NCBI GenBank assembly: GCA_016926235.1
Contig: JAFGOZ010000064.1
Coordinates: forward strand, 1-64,000
Source of the DNA: Bacteroidales bacterium
GTDB lineage: Bacteria > Bacteroidota > Bacteroidia > Bacteroidales > UBA10428
Direction of reading: 5' to 3'
Length of the DNA stretch: 64,000 nt
In this document: piece by piece, positions 43,017 to 52,427 of the stretch
How positions within the stretch are numbered: position 1 is the stretch's first letter
How the letters are laid out: the number at the start of each line of letters is the position of its first letter
The notes under the pieces: generated by a model
The model's database searches: none
Seen by the model: only the letters and a program-made list of their open reading frames with translations
What the model was told of the DNA's origin: nothing
Translations under genes and position numbers: made by a program

Positions 43017-44960
43017 ATGCTTTCGGTTGAAAACATTACAGTTAGTTTTGGAGGGTTTGACCTTTTTAAGGATGTGTCATTTTTAGTGAATAAGAATGAT
43101 AAAATAGGTCTTGTGGGAAGAAATGGAGCCGGAAAATCAACGCTAATGAAAATGTTCGCCGGTTTGCAGCGACCTGCTGAAGGAAGGGTGGTGGTACCTG
43201 GCGGTGTTACTGTTGGCTATCTGCCTCAGCAGATGGTGCACAAGGGTAACAATACGGTTATTGACGAAGTGAAAGGGGCTTTTAAGGAGGTATTAGCAAT
43301 CGAAGCACAGACTCATAAAATAAATACCGAAATCAATGAGCGGACTGATTATGAATCAAAAGAATACTTTGCTTTATTAGATAAGCTTGCTGAATTAAAC
43401 GACCGTCATCAGTTGCTGGGCGGGTTTAATATAGAAGAAGATATTGAAAAAACGCTGTTGGGACTGGGTTTTATGCCCAAAGATTTTAACCGCAAGCTCA
43501 CTGAGTTTAGCGGTGGATGGCGTATGCGGGTAGAGCTGGCTAAAATCCTGTTAAAACAGCCATCAGCATTTCTTTTGGATGAACCTACAAACCACCTGGA
43601 TATTGAATCTATCCAATGGCTGGAAGAGTATTTGCAGGTATATGACGGGGCATTAGTACTTATCTCACACGACCGGGCATTTCTTGATAATGTTACTAAT
43701 CGTACCATTGAACTTTCCCTGGGTAAAGCTTATGATTACAAGGTTCCCTATTCAAAATATGTTGAATTGAGTAAGGAGCGCAGGGCCACTCAATTAGCAG
43801 CCTATCGAAATCAACAAAAGATGATCGAAGATACCGAGCAGTTTATAGAACGTTTTAGATATAAGGCTACTAAAGCAGTGCAGGTACAATCGCGGATTAA
43901 GCAATTGGATAAGATCGAACGTATTGAAGTGGAAGAAGAAAACAATGCCTCTATGAATATTAAATTTGCACCGGCACCACGTTCAGGGAAAATTGTTTTA
44001 GAAGCTAAAGAACTCGATAAAGCTTATGGAAACCATCAGGTGCTTGATAAAATTGATCTGGTTGTGGAGCGGGGAGAACGGGTTGCTTTTGTTGGTAAAA
44101 ATGGAGAAGGCAAAACTACACTGTCAAAGATTATCGTAGGTGAATTGGACTATGCCGGGAAATTTCAACTGGGCTACAATGTAAGCCTGGGTTACTTTGC
44201 ACAGAATCAGGATGAGCTTTTAGATGAGAATATAACCGTTCTGGAAACCATTGACAGGGTGGCAGTTGGGGATATTCGTACAAAAATAAGGGATATACTC
44301 GGAGCCTTCCTTTTTAGCGGCGAAGATGTGGATAAGAAGGTGAAGGTGTTATCCGGCGGTGAGAGGTCGCGCCTTGCCATGGCAAAATTATTATTACAAC
44401 CTTACAATTTGCTGATTCTTGACGAACCTACCAACCATCTGGATATGCATTCGAAAGATCTTTTAAAAATAGCTCTGCAAAAATATGATGGCACACTAAT
44501 TGTGGTGTCTCACGACAGGGAGTTTTTAGATGGATTAGTTGAAAAAGTTTATGAATTCAGGAATAAAAAGATTAAAGAAAACCTGGGTGGAATTTACGAT
44601 TTCTTAAAAAAGAAGAAGATTGACTCACTACGTGAACTGGAGCGAAAAACAAAGGATTTAGTTACCAAAGTTGATGAACATGGTGTAAAAGAAAGCAAAC
44701 TAAATTATGAGCAGAAAAAGGAATTTGACAGGAATTTGAGGAAAATTAGTAACCAGGTGACAAAATCTGAGCAGAGGATTTCGGGATTGGAAGCAGAAAT
44801 TGAGAAAATGAAAGTATTGATGGCAGATACGGAGAAAATAGCTGATCAGCCTGAAATTTTCAAAAGCTACGAAAGACTGAATGCCGAACTAGAAAATGAA
44901 ATGCAAAAATGGGAACATTTAAGTTTTGAACTTGAAGAATTCATGAAAACTAAAAACTAA
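43017..44960 (+). CDS. ABC-F family ribosome-associated ATPase
   Basis: This 647-residue protein has two ABC domains: Walker A GRNGAGKST (about 35-43), signature EFSGGWRMR (about 163-171), and DEPTNHLD (about 188-195); then GKNGEGKTT, LSGGERSRLAMA and DEPTNHLD in the second half. The linker is the short ABC-F type, and the C-terminus is a coiled coil (about 545-647). No TM segment. ABC-F proteins act on the ribosome; this architecture (Uup/YdiF-like) is chromosomal and not clearly an antibiotic-resistance type. Confidence 0.92.
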   Translation: MLSVENITVSFGGFDLFKDVSFLVNKNDKIGLVGRNGAGKSTLMKMFAGLQRPAEGRVVVPGGVTVGYLPQQMVHKGNNTVIDEVKGAFKEVLAIEAQTHKINTEINERTDYESKEYFALLDKLAELNDRHQLLGGFNIEEDIEKTLLGLGFMPKDFNRKLTEFSGGWRMRVELAKILLKQPSAFLLDEPTNHLDIESIQWLEEYLQVYDGALVLISHDRAFLDNVTNRTIELSLGKAYDYKVPYSKYVELSKERRATQLAAYRNQQKMIEDTEQFIERFRYKATKAVQVQSRIKQLDKIERIEVEEENNASMNIKFAPAPRSGKIVLEAKELDKAYGNHQVLDKIDLVVERGERVAFVGKNGEGKTTLSKIIVGELDYAGKFQLGYNVSLGYFAQNQDELLDENITVLETIDRVAVGDIRTKIRDILGAFLFSGEDVDKKVKVLSGGERSRLAMAKLLLQPYNLLILDEPTNHLDMHSKDLLKIALQKYDGTLIVVSHDREFLDGLVEKVYEFRNKKIKENLGGIYDFLKKKKIDSLRELERKTKDLVTKVDEHGVKESKLNYEQKKEFDRNLRKISNQVTKSEQRISGLEAEIEKMKVLMADTEKIADQPEIFKSYERLNAELENEMQKWEHLSFELEEFMKTKN

Positions 44961-45003
44961 TTTGATACTTTTGCTAAACCGTCACAATTAACATTTTTAC
45001 CGG

Positions 45004-46281
45004 ATGAGGACTTTACGAATATTACTTTCCGTGTTATTGGTTCTGTTTTTTTCTTTTGGATGTGCTTCAAAGAAGAAAACCGTGAAGAGTAAAGTTCACG
45101 AAGTAAAATTATATAATCCTACAAGCAATGAGATACATCCGGCCCTTAAAATGTTTCATCACAAGGACAATTCTTCCTTGCTTTATATAAGCTTTATAAC
45201 AAGTGAGTTTTTGTTTAATCAGGCGAATGAAAAAGGCGAGTATATGGCCCGTGCAAAATTAGTTTATGAACTCATAGAATTAGGTGATAAAGGAGAAAAA
45301 GAACCATTGATTGACACGCTGAAGATGGAAATCATACTAGATAAAACCAGTAATAAATATCTGGCTACTATTCCTTTAAATGTTAAATCAGGCAAGAAAT
45401 ATTTCCTGAAATTGTTTACATATGATTTAAATAGTGAAAAGAGCGGTCAAAGTTTCCTCTATATAGATAAAACATCGGAAAACACTTCCCAAAACTATAT
45501 GATTCTTTCACCTGAAAATAGTTTTCCTTTATTTAATAATGTTTTAAAAGCTGATGAAACATTTAAACTGCAGAACAGGAAGCATAGAAAAGGAAAACTT
45601 TATGTTAGTTTTTTCAAAAGAGAGGAACAAATGCCAAATCCAACTTTTTCACTTACCGGCTCGCCAACTATTAGTTTGAAGGCCGATAGTGTCTGGGAAT
45701 ATGAATATTCTGATACAATGTTGTTTTATTTGCCTTATCAGGGTAAGTACTTCTTTAGATTCGACACCACAGTGAATGAAGGGTTTACGCTTTTTAATTT
45801 TGGGCCTTACTTCCCGCGTTTCATGACTGCTGAAGAAATGATACCTCCGATAGCATATATCAATACATCTGTTGATCAGAAAAAACTAATGGCTGCAAAA
45901 AACAAAAAGTTGGCCCTCGATGATTTCTGGTATAACCTGGCCGGGAATATGGATGTGGCCAGGGAATTAATCCGTATATACTATAATCGTGCACATTTTT
46001 CGAACTATTATTTTACCTGCGACCGCGAAGGATGGATGACAGACCGTGGAATGATATACATAGTATACGGATTACCAGATAAAGTTTTAAAAGAAACTGG
46101 TCAGGAAAAATGGCAATATTTTGATAAACAGAATACCGTGACCATTTCATTTGTATTTAAGCAAAGAGAGAATCCTTTTACAGATAATGACTTTGAACTG
46201 GTAAGAGATGCTTCGTACGACTCTCACTGGCGCAGGGCAGTTGAATCCTGGAGATCAGGAAAAGTATTTATTATTGAATGA
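45004..46281 (+). CDS. GWxTD domain lipoprotein
   Basis: This 425-residue protein has a lipobox (FSFGCAS, Cys20), a beta-rich middle, and a C-terminal GWxTD domain: DREGWMTDRGMIYIVYGLPD (about 340-359). The domain is typical of Bacteroidota and related phyla; the function is not known, but it is usually next to RNA methyltransferase or T9SS genes. Its last codons overlap the start of the TrmH-family gene. Confidence 0.88.
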   Translation: MRTLRILLSVLLVLFFSFGCASKKKTVKSKVHEVKLYNPTSNEIHPALKMFHHKDNSSLLYISFITSEFLFNQANEKGEYMARAKLVYELIELGDKGEKEPLIDTLKMEIILDKTSNKYLATIPLNVKSGKKYFLKLFTYDLNSEKSGQSFLYIDKTSENTSQNYMILSPENSFPLFNNVLKADETFKLQNRKHRKGKLYVSFFKREEQMPNPTFSLTGSPTISLKADSVWEYEYSDTMLFYLPYQGKYFFRFDTTVNEGFTLFNFGPYFPRFMTAEEMIPPIAYINTSVDQKKLMAAKNKKLALDDFWYNLAGNMDVARELIRIYYNRAHFSNYYFTCDREGWMTDRGMIYIVYGLPDKVLKETGQEKWQYFDKQNTVTISFVFKQRENPFTDNDFELVRDASYDSHWRRAVESWRSGKVFIIE

Positions 46282-47020
46282 TTACAATTTGAAATCAGAC
46301 TTTATATTTGGCATAAGGCCTGTGATAGAAGCTATCAATGCAGGTAAACAAGTTGAAAAAATCCTGTTCAGAAAGGATTTACAGGGCGAATTATATAAAG
46401 GGTTATTATCACTGGCCCGTGAGAACAAGATTCTCTATCAGTTTGTTCCACTTGAGAGACTTAACCGTATTACCAGGAAAAATCACCAGGGAGTGGTTGC
46501 TTTTATCTCTCCCATTGAATATACTTCGTTGGAGCAGTTGATACCTCTTTTATTTGAGAAAGGGCAGTCTCCTTTTATTATAATGTTGGATGGCATTACC
46601 GATGTACGCAACTTCGGGGCAATTGCACGAACTGCTGAATGTGCCGGAGCCCATGCTATTGTGCTGGCTGCAAAAGGTTCGGCACAAATAAATGCTGACG
46701 CTATGAAAGTCTCTGCAGGGGCATTGCATAGCCTGCCGGTTTGTAAAGTAGATGATTTGGCTAAAGCTGTTAAGTTTATGAAAGAAAGTGGTTTGGAAGT
46801 TGTTGCAGCCAGCGAAAAAGCAACTGAAGCACATTTTTCATTTGACTATACGAAGCCATTGGTTATAATAATGGGTGCTGAAGATACAGGAGTGTCGCCT
46901 GTATTATTACGTAATGCAGATAACCTGGTGCGCATTCCTCTGCTGGGATCAATTGAATCATTGAATGTTTCTGCTGCTGCCGCAGTACTTATGTACGAAG
47001 TAGTGAGGCAGCGGAGTTAA
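46274..47020 (+). CDS. rlmB: TrmH/RlmB-type 2'-O-ribose methyltransferase
   Basis: This SPOUT methyltransferase of about 248 residues has an N-terminal L30e-like substrate domain (FIFGIRPVIEAINAG) and the knot motifs LDGITDVRNFGAIARTAE, IIMGAEDTGVSP and IPLLGSIESLNVSAAAAVLMYE. It methylates a ribose 2'-OH in 23S rRNA (G2251 in E. coli) or a related site. The frame has no ATG at a sensible place: TTG at 46274 overlaps the GWxTD stop by 8 nt and gives the usual length, whereas the ATG at 46208 lies deep in the GWxTD gene. Confidence 0.85.
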   Translation: MNDYNLKSDFIFGIRPVIEAINAGKQVEKILFRKDLQGELYKGLLSLARENKILYQFVPLERLNRITRKNHQGVVAFISPIEYTSLEQLIPLLFEKGQSPFIIMLDGITDVRNFGAIARTAECAGAHAIVLAAKGSAQINADAMKVSAGALHSLPVCKVDDLAKAVKFMKESGLEVVAASEKATEAHFSFDYTKPLVIIMGAEDTGVSPVLLRNADNLVRIPLLGSIESLNVSAAAAVLMYEVVRQRS

Positions 47021-47100
47021 TAAAAATTGTTTCATACATTCCAAACAAACTTTTCTTTAATTATGTTGTTTACTATGTAGAATTTAAAATAAATTATGGA

Positions 47101-47595
47101 ATGATAAAATTAAGTGTAAAAATAACACTTGTTGTTTTAATTACTACTACAACGATTTTAGGACAAAAATCATCTGTCAGGGTTTTCGATTTTAATGGAT
47201 TGGAACCTTATTTACACAAGGATTTCGATTCCATTTATGTAATAAATTTCTGGGCTACATGGTGTGCTCCTTGTATTAAAGAGATGCCAGATTTTCAAAA
47301 AGCAGCACAAAAATATAAGGATGAAAAAGTCTCATTTCTATTTGTGAGTTTAGATTTGCCATCTGAAATAGATGGCCGGTTAAAAACATTTTTGAAACAA
47401 TATGGTATAACCTCTGAAGTTGCAGTACTAGATGATCCTAATAGTAATGCATGGATTGACAAGGTAGATCCCGGCTGGTCTGGTTCAATTCCGGCTACAT
47501 TAATATATAGCAAACATACACGTATATTTTATGAAAAAGCAATGGATTTTAGCGAATTGGATTCTATTATTCACACAAAACTCAATGAACTATGA
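47101..47595 (+). CDS. TlpA-like thioredoxin, exported
   Basis: This 164-residue protein has an N-terminal signal (1-about 21) and a TlpA-type thioredoxin domain with NFWATWCAPCIKEMP (about 51-65), a normal CxxC. It would act as a periplasmic thiol-disulfide reductant. Its stop overlaps the ATG of the next thioredoxin-fold gene by 4 nt. Confidence 0.9.
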   Translation: MIKLSVKITLVVLITTTTILGQKSSVRVFDFNGLEPYLHKDFDSIYVINFWATWCAPCIKEMPDFQKAAQKYKDEKVSFLFVSLDLPSEIDGRLKTFLKQYGITSEVAVLDDPNSNAWIDKVDPGWSGSIPATLIYSKHTRIFYEKAMDFSELDSIIHTKLNEL

Positions 47596-48200
47596 GAAAA
47601 AGTATTGTATTATCAACGTATTTCCTTCTTTTAATGAGCGTTCTGAACGCGCAGGGTTACAAGGTAGGAGATGAAGCTGAAGATTTCAGCCTGAAAAATG
47701 TAGATGGTAAACAGGTATCATTGGTTGATTATCCTGACGCAAAAGGTTTTGTGGTTGTGTTCACATGCAACCATTGTCCGTATGCACAGGCTTATGAACA
47801 GAGAATTATCGATATTCATAAGATTTACGAACCAAAAGGTTATCCTGTAATTGCAATAAATCCTAATGATCCCGAAATTCAACCTGGTGATAGTTATGAA
47901 GCAATGCAACAAAGGGCTTCGGAAAAGCATTATCCTTTTCCATATTTATTTGATGCCTCCCAGGAAGTATATCGAAAATATGGCGCAACACGAACTCCGC
48001 ATGTATTCTTACTCAATAAGGTGGGAGGGAAGCTTATGGTTGCTTATATAGGAACGATTGATGATAATTATAAAGACGAATCGGCAGTTACTCAAAAATA
48101 TCTGTCTGATGCAATAGATGCGGTTATTGCAGGTAAGACTCCGGATCCGTCTTTTACAAAGGCAATCGGATGTAGCATTAAGGATAAGAGGAACCAATAA
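47592..48200 (+). CDS. Exported redoxin/AhpC-TSA family protein
   Basis: This 202-residue protein has a signal peptide (1-about 20) and a peroxiredoxin-like thioredoxin domain: VGDEAEDFSLKNVDGK, VVFTCNHCPYAQAYEQR (CxxC), and ATRTPHVFLLNKVG. The CNHCPY motif is characteristic of a Bacteroidota/planctomycete redoxin group. It is translationally coupled to the TlpA gene before it, so the two probably work in the same pathway. Confidence 0.88.
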   Translation: MRKSIVLSTYFLLLMSVLNAQGYKVGDEAEDFSLKNVDGKQVSLVDYPDAKGFVVVFTCNHCPYAQAYEQRIIDIHKIYEPKGYPVIAINPNDPEIQPGDSYEAMQQRASEKHYPFPYLFDASQEVYRKYGATRTPHVFLLNKVGGKLMVAYIGTIDDNYKDESAVTQKYLSDAIDAVIAGKTPDPSFTKAIGCSIKDKRNQ

Positions 48201-48219
48201 GGTGTGATAATTGGATCAA

Positions 48220-48300
48220 TGGATAAATGGATAAATGGAGTGATGTATTGATAGGTTGATGGGAATGCACTTCCCATTAATCCATATATCCATTTACGTA
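48220..48300. repeat. Imperfect long inverted repeat in the intergenic region
   Basis: The segment ATGGATAAATGGATAAATGG (from about 48220) is mirrored by TCCATATATCCATT (to about 48295), and GGGAA/TTCCC pairs lie between them. It follows the redoxin gene and may be a degenerate palindromic element. Confidence 0.5.
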
Positions 48301-48410
48301 ATACTCCAAAAGAATTCAGACTTTTCAAAAAGTTCAGAAATAATATATGGCAGTGAATGAATTCTCTGCCGTAATCTTGGTGATTGATTAACTGGAAAGT
48401 TGATCAGTGA

Positions 48411-48439
48411 AGGGACACAATAACTGGTTTGGTGTCCCT
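48411..48439. terminator. Hairpin between redoxin and Lrp genes
   Basis: AGGGACAC (48411-48418) and GTGTCCCT (48432-48439) form an 8-bp GC-rich stem. The T-runs on both sides are weak, so the efficiency is uncertain. Confidence 0.6.
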
Positions 48440-48443
48440 TCTA

Positions 48444-48917
48444 TTATTTTGAAGGTTCAATGGGTACTTGTCTGTTTATTATCTCTTCTAATGAAATAAA
48501 TGTTTCTGTACGTGAAATACCTGGTATTGCCTGCAATCCATCTGCAAGAACGATCCGCAAATGGTCATTGTTTTTAGCATATACTTTAATAAAGAGCGAA
48601 TATTGTCCTGTAGTATAATGAATCTCTGTTATTTCAGGAATTTTTTTCAAACCACTTACCACATGCTTAAACATCCCTGCATTATCAAGGAACACTCCAA
48701 CATAGGCGCAGGTATGAAATCCCATACGAATCGGATCGATAAAATATCCGGAACCTGTTAATATTCCTAAACGGTTTAATCTTTGTACTCTCTGGTGTAC
48801 TGCAGCACCTGAAATCTTACATTCTCTGGCAATTTCAAGAAATGGTATTCTTGCATTGCTTAGAAGTAGTGTGATGATTTTTCTATCTAAACTATCAATT
48901 TGAAACTTATCAGCCAT
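48444..48917 (-). CDS. Lrp/AsnC family regulator
   Basis: This 157-residue protein has an N-terminal HTH (LDRKIITLLLSNARIPFLEIARECKISGAAVHQRVQRL, about 9-46) and a RAM/AsnC ligand domain (FHTCAYVGVFLDNAG to the end). It probably senses an amino acid. It is divergent to the amt gene, 404 bp away; the AsnA gene at 58535 is a possible target in the window, but no shared site was identified. Confidence 0.9.
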   Translation of the reverse strand: MADKFQIDSLDRKIITLLLSNARIPFLEIARECKISGAAVHQRVQRLNRLGILTGSGYFIDPIRMGFHTCAYVGVFLDNAGMFKHVVSGLKKIPEITEIHYTTGQYSLFIKVYAKNNDHLRIVLADGLQAIPGISRTETFISLEEIINRQVPIEPSK

Positions 48918-49321
48918 TTTTAAATATAATTACTAATACATTATTCAAAAATAACTAAATTAAGTAATAAAATGAAAGTAAAAATCATTTTATTAAAACA
49001 AAGTATAGTTAAAAATTGGATATTACTAATATTATGAAATATTTTTGTAAAAGTTTACCTGGTCAATCTAATAAGGGAACTTGAGCAGTCGTTCTTTAAA
49101 ACATTGTAGCTTTTCCTGCTCAGTTTCCTTTTAACATATTCAACCTAATATTCCAAATTTTCCATTTTAATTATTGGTGGAATTTTTTTAACTTATTAGT
49201 TTTAATTAATCACAAATAAGATGAAAGAATTCCAAATAAGTTTATTCCTGAGAGGATTATATCCTCTTGGGCATGGAATGTTTTGACCTGATTTTTATTG
49301 TCAAATATAAAATTTATTAAC
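48918..49321. other. 404-bp regulatory region between Lrp and Amt genes
   Basis: Two structured segments are visible. At 49076-49132 GGAACTTGAGCAG pairs with CTGCTCAGTTTCC and is followed by TTTT. At 49244-49279 ATTCC/GGAAT encloses AGAGGAT/ATCCTCT. No gene is seen. It may hold a leader RNA or small RNA upstream of amt. Confidence 0.6.
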
Positions 49322-50650
49322 ATGGTAAAAAGAAAAAGGTTATCACTTGTGCTCTTCTTTCTGGTTGCAATCTCGGGTATTACATTTGCCGGAGACGGTA
49401 CCGCGATAGATTCAGGGGCAACTTCATGGATGCTTACGTCCACAGCCCTTGTATTATTAATGGTACCAGGTCTGGCAATGTTTTATGGGGGATTAGTCAG
49501 GACGAAGAACGTATTAGGAACCATGATGCATAGTTTTGCAGCCATGGGAATTATGAGCGTACTATGGGTACTTGTCAGCTATAGTATGTGCTTTGGTGAA
49601 AACACGCTGGGGGGCTGGATTGGATGGAACCCCAATTTTGTTTTGCTAAAGGGCATTGATAATTCTATTATGGATGCCGGTATACCTGAATATGTGTTTT
49701 CCATGTTTCAGGGTAAATTTGCAATTATTACACCTGCCCTTATTGCGGGTGCATTTGCAGAAAGGGTTTCTTTTAAGGCCTATGCTATTTTTATTGCTCT
49801 TTGGGGACTTTTGGTATACAATCCGCTTTGCCACTGGGTTTGGGCATCAGACGGCTTTCTGTTTAATTTAGGAGCAAATGGTGCTATAGATTTTGCCGGG
49901 GGAACAGTTGTCCATATTTCTGCGGGTGTTAGTGGCCTTGTAGCAGTACTCTACATTGGAGCTCGCAGGGGCTATCCAAAAACGAATATGCCGCCCAGTA
50001 ATTTGGTAATGACAATGATGGGTGCAGGTTTACTTTGGGTTGGCTGGTTTGGGTTTAACGCAGGTAGTAGTGTATCCAGCGGATTAAGCACAGCTCAGGC
50101 ATTAACTGCTACGCAGGTTGCGGCGGCGGCGGGTGCACTAACATGGATGATTATAGAAGGGTTTCATCAGGGCAAAGCAACAGCATTGGGTTTTGCCAGT
50201 GGTATTTTGGCAGGTCTGGTGGCAGTTACCCCTGCAGCAGGTGTTGTTCAACCCGCAGGAGCTCTTGCATTGGGAGCAATAGCAGCAAGCATTTGCTATT
50301 TAGCAATTATTGTTAAAAATAAACTCGGTTACGATGATAGTCTGGATGCTTTTGGAGTACACGGTGTTGGAGGTATTGTGGGTGCTATTATGCTTACTTT
50401 CTTTATTCGTAAAAGTTGGATGGACGATGCAGCTATAGCTGCCGGTGGTTCATGGACTGTATGGCAACAATTAGGAGTTCAGGCTGCTGCTGTTGGTATA
50501 GCCATTGCATATGCAGCTGTTGTAACTCTGATTCTTATTTTTATTATTGATAAGATATTTAAGATACGGGCTACATCCATGGAAGAAAGAATGGGACTTG
50601 ATCACTCATTCCATGGTGAACATGGCTACGGAATGCTTAATGCCAGCTAA
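49322..50650 (+). CDS. amt: Ammonium transporter AmtB
   Basis: This protein of about 442 residues has a signal-like first helix (to about 24), then eleven TM helices of the Amt family. The twin-His motifs are GGTVVHISAGVSGLVA and DAFGVHGVGGIVGA. The ATG at 49322 is preferred to a TTG at 49298. It takes up ammonia and is regulated by GlnK, whose gene follows 30 nt later. The leader at 49244-49279 lies just upstream. Confidence 0.95.
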   Translation: MVKRKRLSLVLFFLVAISGITFAGDGTAIDSGATSWMLTSTALVLLMVPGLAMFYGGLVRTKNVLGTMMHSFAAMGIMSVLWVLVSYSMCFGENTLGGWIGWNPNFVLLKGIDNSIMDAGIPEYVFSMFQGKFAIITPALIAGAFAERVSFKAYAIFIALWGLLVYNPLCHWVWASDGFLFNLGANGAIDFAGGTVVHISAGVSGLVAVLYIGARRGYPKTNMPPSNLVMTMMGAGLLWVGWFGFNAGSSVSSGLSTAQALTATQVAAAAGALTWMIIEGFHQGKATALGFASGILAGLVAVTPAAGVVQPAGALALGAIAASICYLAIIVKNKLGYDDSLDAFGVHGVGGIVGAIMLTFFIRKSWMDDAAIAAGGSWTVWQQLGVQAAAVGIAIAYAAVVTLILIFIIDKIFKIRATSMEERMGLDHSFHGEHGYGMLNAS

Positions 50651-50680
50651 TTTTTAGTATAAATTTTAAAAGCTAATAAT

Positions 50681-51025
50681 ATGAAATTAATAACAGCTAT
50701 CATACGTGAAAACATGCTGGATGTTGTACGTGAAGCCTTGATTGAAGCTGAAATAACCAGAATTACTGTTCAGAGAGTGTCAGGCCATGGACAACAAAAG
50801 CGTGAAGAAATATACAGAGGAAGGAAAGTAATCCCTTCTCTTATTCCTAAAATTAAACTTGAAATTGCCGTAAATGACGAATTTGTTGATATTACAGTAG
50901 ATACTATTATAAAATCTGCAAAATCTGATGGCGAAGGACAAGTTGGGGATGGTAAAATATTTATTACTCCACTGGAAGAATGCATTCGTATACGTACAAA
51001 TGAAAGGGGAGGTAAAGCAATATAG
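50681..51025 (+). CDS. glnK: P-II nitrogen regulator GlnK
   Basis: This 114-residue P-II protein has the start MKLITAIIRENMLDVVREAL, the T-loop GHGQQKREEIYRGRKVI with Tyr in the uridylylation position, and the C-terminal VGDGKIFITPLEECIRIRTNERGG. It binds ATP/2-oxoglutarate and blocks AmtB when nitrogen is ample. It is in one transcript with amt. Confidence 0.95.
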   Translation: MKLITAIIRENMLDVVREALIEAEITRITVQRVSGHGQQKREEIYRGRKVIPSLIPKIKLEIAVNDEFVDITVDTIIKSAKSDGEGQVGDGKIFITPLEECIRIRTNERGGKAI

Positions 51026-51060
51026 ATTAATATCTTAAGATCATTAAAGCTTTGCAAAAG

Positions 51061-51103
51061 GCGGGGTAGTAGCTTACTTAAGGTTTATTACCTCGCTTTT
51101 TTT
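51061..51103 (+). terminator. Terminator after glnK
   Basis: GCGGGGTA (51061-51068) pairs with TACCTCGC (51089-51096), one G-U pair, followed by TTTTTTT. Confidence 0.8.
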
Positions 51104-51104
51104 A

Positions 51105-52337
51105 TTATAAAAACCTCAATCCGGCACTAAATCCGAACCAGCCATCCGTTCTGTTATATTGTCTGTCGGTTATCTCAAATGCCCATGAAGGCTTTATGGG
51201 ATTGGTATATTCGGAGTAACGTGAGGTGAGTAAGCTAATTGAAGGACCAGCAAACACACATGTTTTTTCTGCAAAATGGTAGTTAAAAAGTATCCTGATT
51301 TTATGCAAAGAGTGCTCATATGCATACTTATTCATATCATCATTAAACAATTGTTGTGAAAGGTATTCAATACTTAATGATTTTTTAGGATCCAGAATAA
51401 CATTAGTACCCCCTCCAAATCCATATGAATAGTAATTGTTCCCTTCATCTAAATGCATCCCAAGATTGATGAAAGTATAGAATTTTTCGACACCCATCTT
51501 AAAAGCGGTATTAAAATAAAACGTTTCATCACTGCTAATTTCAATTTTCCTGTATCCATTTTTCCTGACAATATTGACGACTGCAATGGGCACTCCGTCT
51601 ATTGAATCGCAAATATTTAGAAAACCTGCAATTTGAAAGCCTTTTACATTTTTGGCAAGGTTAATGAAACCAGCTGCCTGTCCTCCTTCTACATCATTGG
51701 CAATATTAACAAATCCTGCAACTTGACCACCTGTTATGTCTTTTGCCTGGTTGTAAAATCCTGCTCCCTGTCCTCCGGATAAGTCTCCCGCAAGGTTGAA
51801 AAATCCTGCGGCCTGTCCGCCAGTTATATTACCCGAGATATTAAAAAAACCTGACGCTTGTCCACCCTCAACATCGCCGGCTATGTTTCCAAATCCTGCT
51901 GCCTGGATTCCCTCAAAATTTCGGGATGTATTAAAAAAACCAGCGGCTTCAATTCCCTTAATGTCACCCCCATTGATATTGACAAAACCTGCTCCCTGAA
52001 TTGCAACACCTGAGCCTTTGTTTATATTAAAAAAGCCTGAAAATTGCATAGCCTCAATATCTCCACCATTAATATTGCCAAAGCCGGCATATTGCATACC
52101 TTTAACAAAATCTCTTTCCATATTCACAAATCCGCCAAACTCAAATCCATGCACACCAGAAGCAACGCCGGCAAATAAGTTGAGAGAAAAATAATTTACT
52201 GTATTTGCTGCGTGGATGCCATTCGAGCTTATTGGTGGGAACAAGGTTACTTGAAATGGCCTGTACTCAACGGTCCCCTGTGAGTATATATACAAAAAAT
52301 GAATTGTCGAAATCAGGATTAGTATAATTCTTTTCAT
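51105..52337 (-). CDS. Secreted protein with GFxN-type tandem repeats
   Basis: This protein of about 410 residues has a signal peptide and then, from about residue 60 to 230, around a dozen repeats of the form (G)GxxAGFxNxxxxxx, for example AGFFNISGNITGGQAAGFFN. Such 15-residue Gly/Phe/Asn units suggest a beta-solenoid. The C-terminal part has strands and aromatic ends (to RFL) that may form a barrel. The Met at 52337 is used because MKRIILILIS begins the signal peptide. The role is unknown; surface attachment is plausible. Confidence 0.65.
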   Translation of the reverse strand: MKRIILILISTIHFLYIYSQGTVEYRPFQVTLFPPISSNGIHAANTVNYFSLNLFAGVASGVHGFEFGGFVNMERDFVKGMQYAGFGNINGGDIEAMQFSGFFNINKGSGVAIQGAGFVNINGGDIKGIEAAGFFNTSRNFEGIQAAGFGNIAGDVEGGQASGFFNISGNITGGQAAGFFNLAGDLSGGQGAGFYNQAKDITGGQVAGFVNIANDVEGGQAAGFINLAKNVKGFQIAGFLNICDSIDGVPIAVVNIVRKNGYRKIEISSDETFYFNTAFKMGVEKFYTFINLGMHLDEGNNYYSYGFGGGTNVILDPKKSLSIEYLSQQLFNDDMNKYAYEHSLHKIRILFNYHFAEKTCVFAGPSISLLTSRYSEYTNPIKPSWAFEITDRQYNRTDGWFGFSAGLRFL

Positions 52338-52427
52338 CATAGCACACATATTAATCATTTATAATTAAGGACTACAATTCCTCTAATAGGTTGCATGTAA
52401 AGATGAAAATATTTTGGGAAAATAAGC

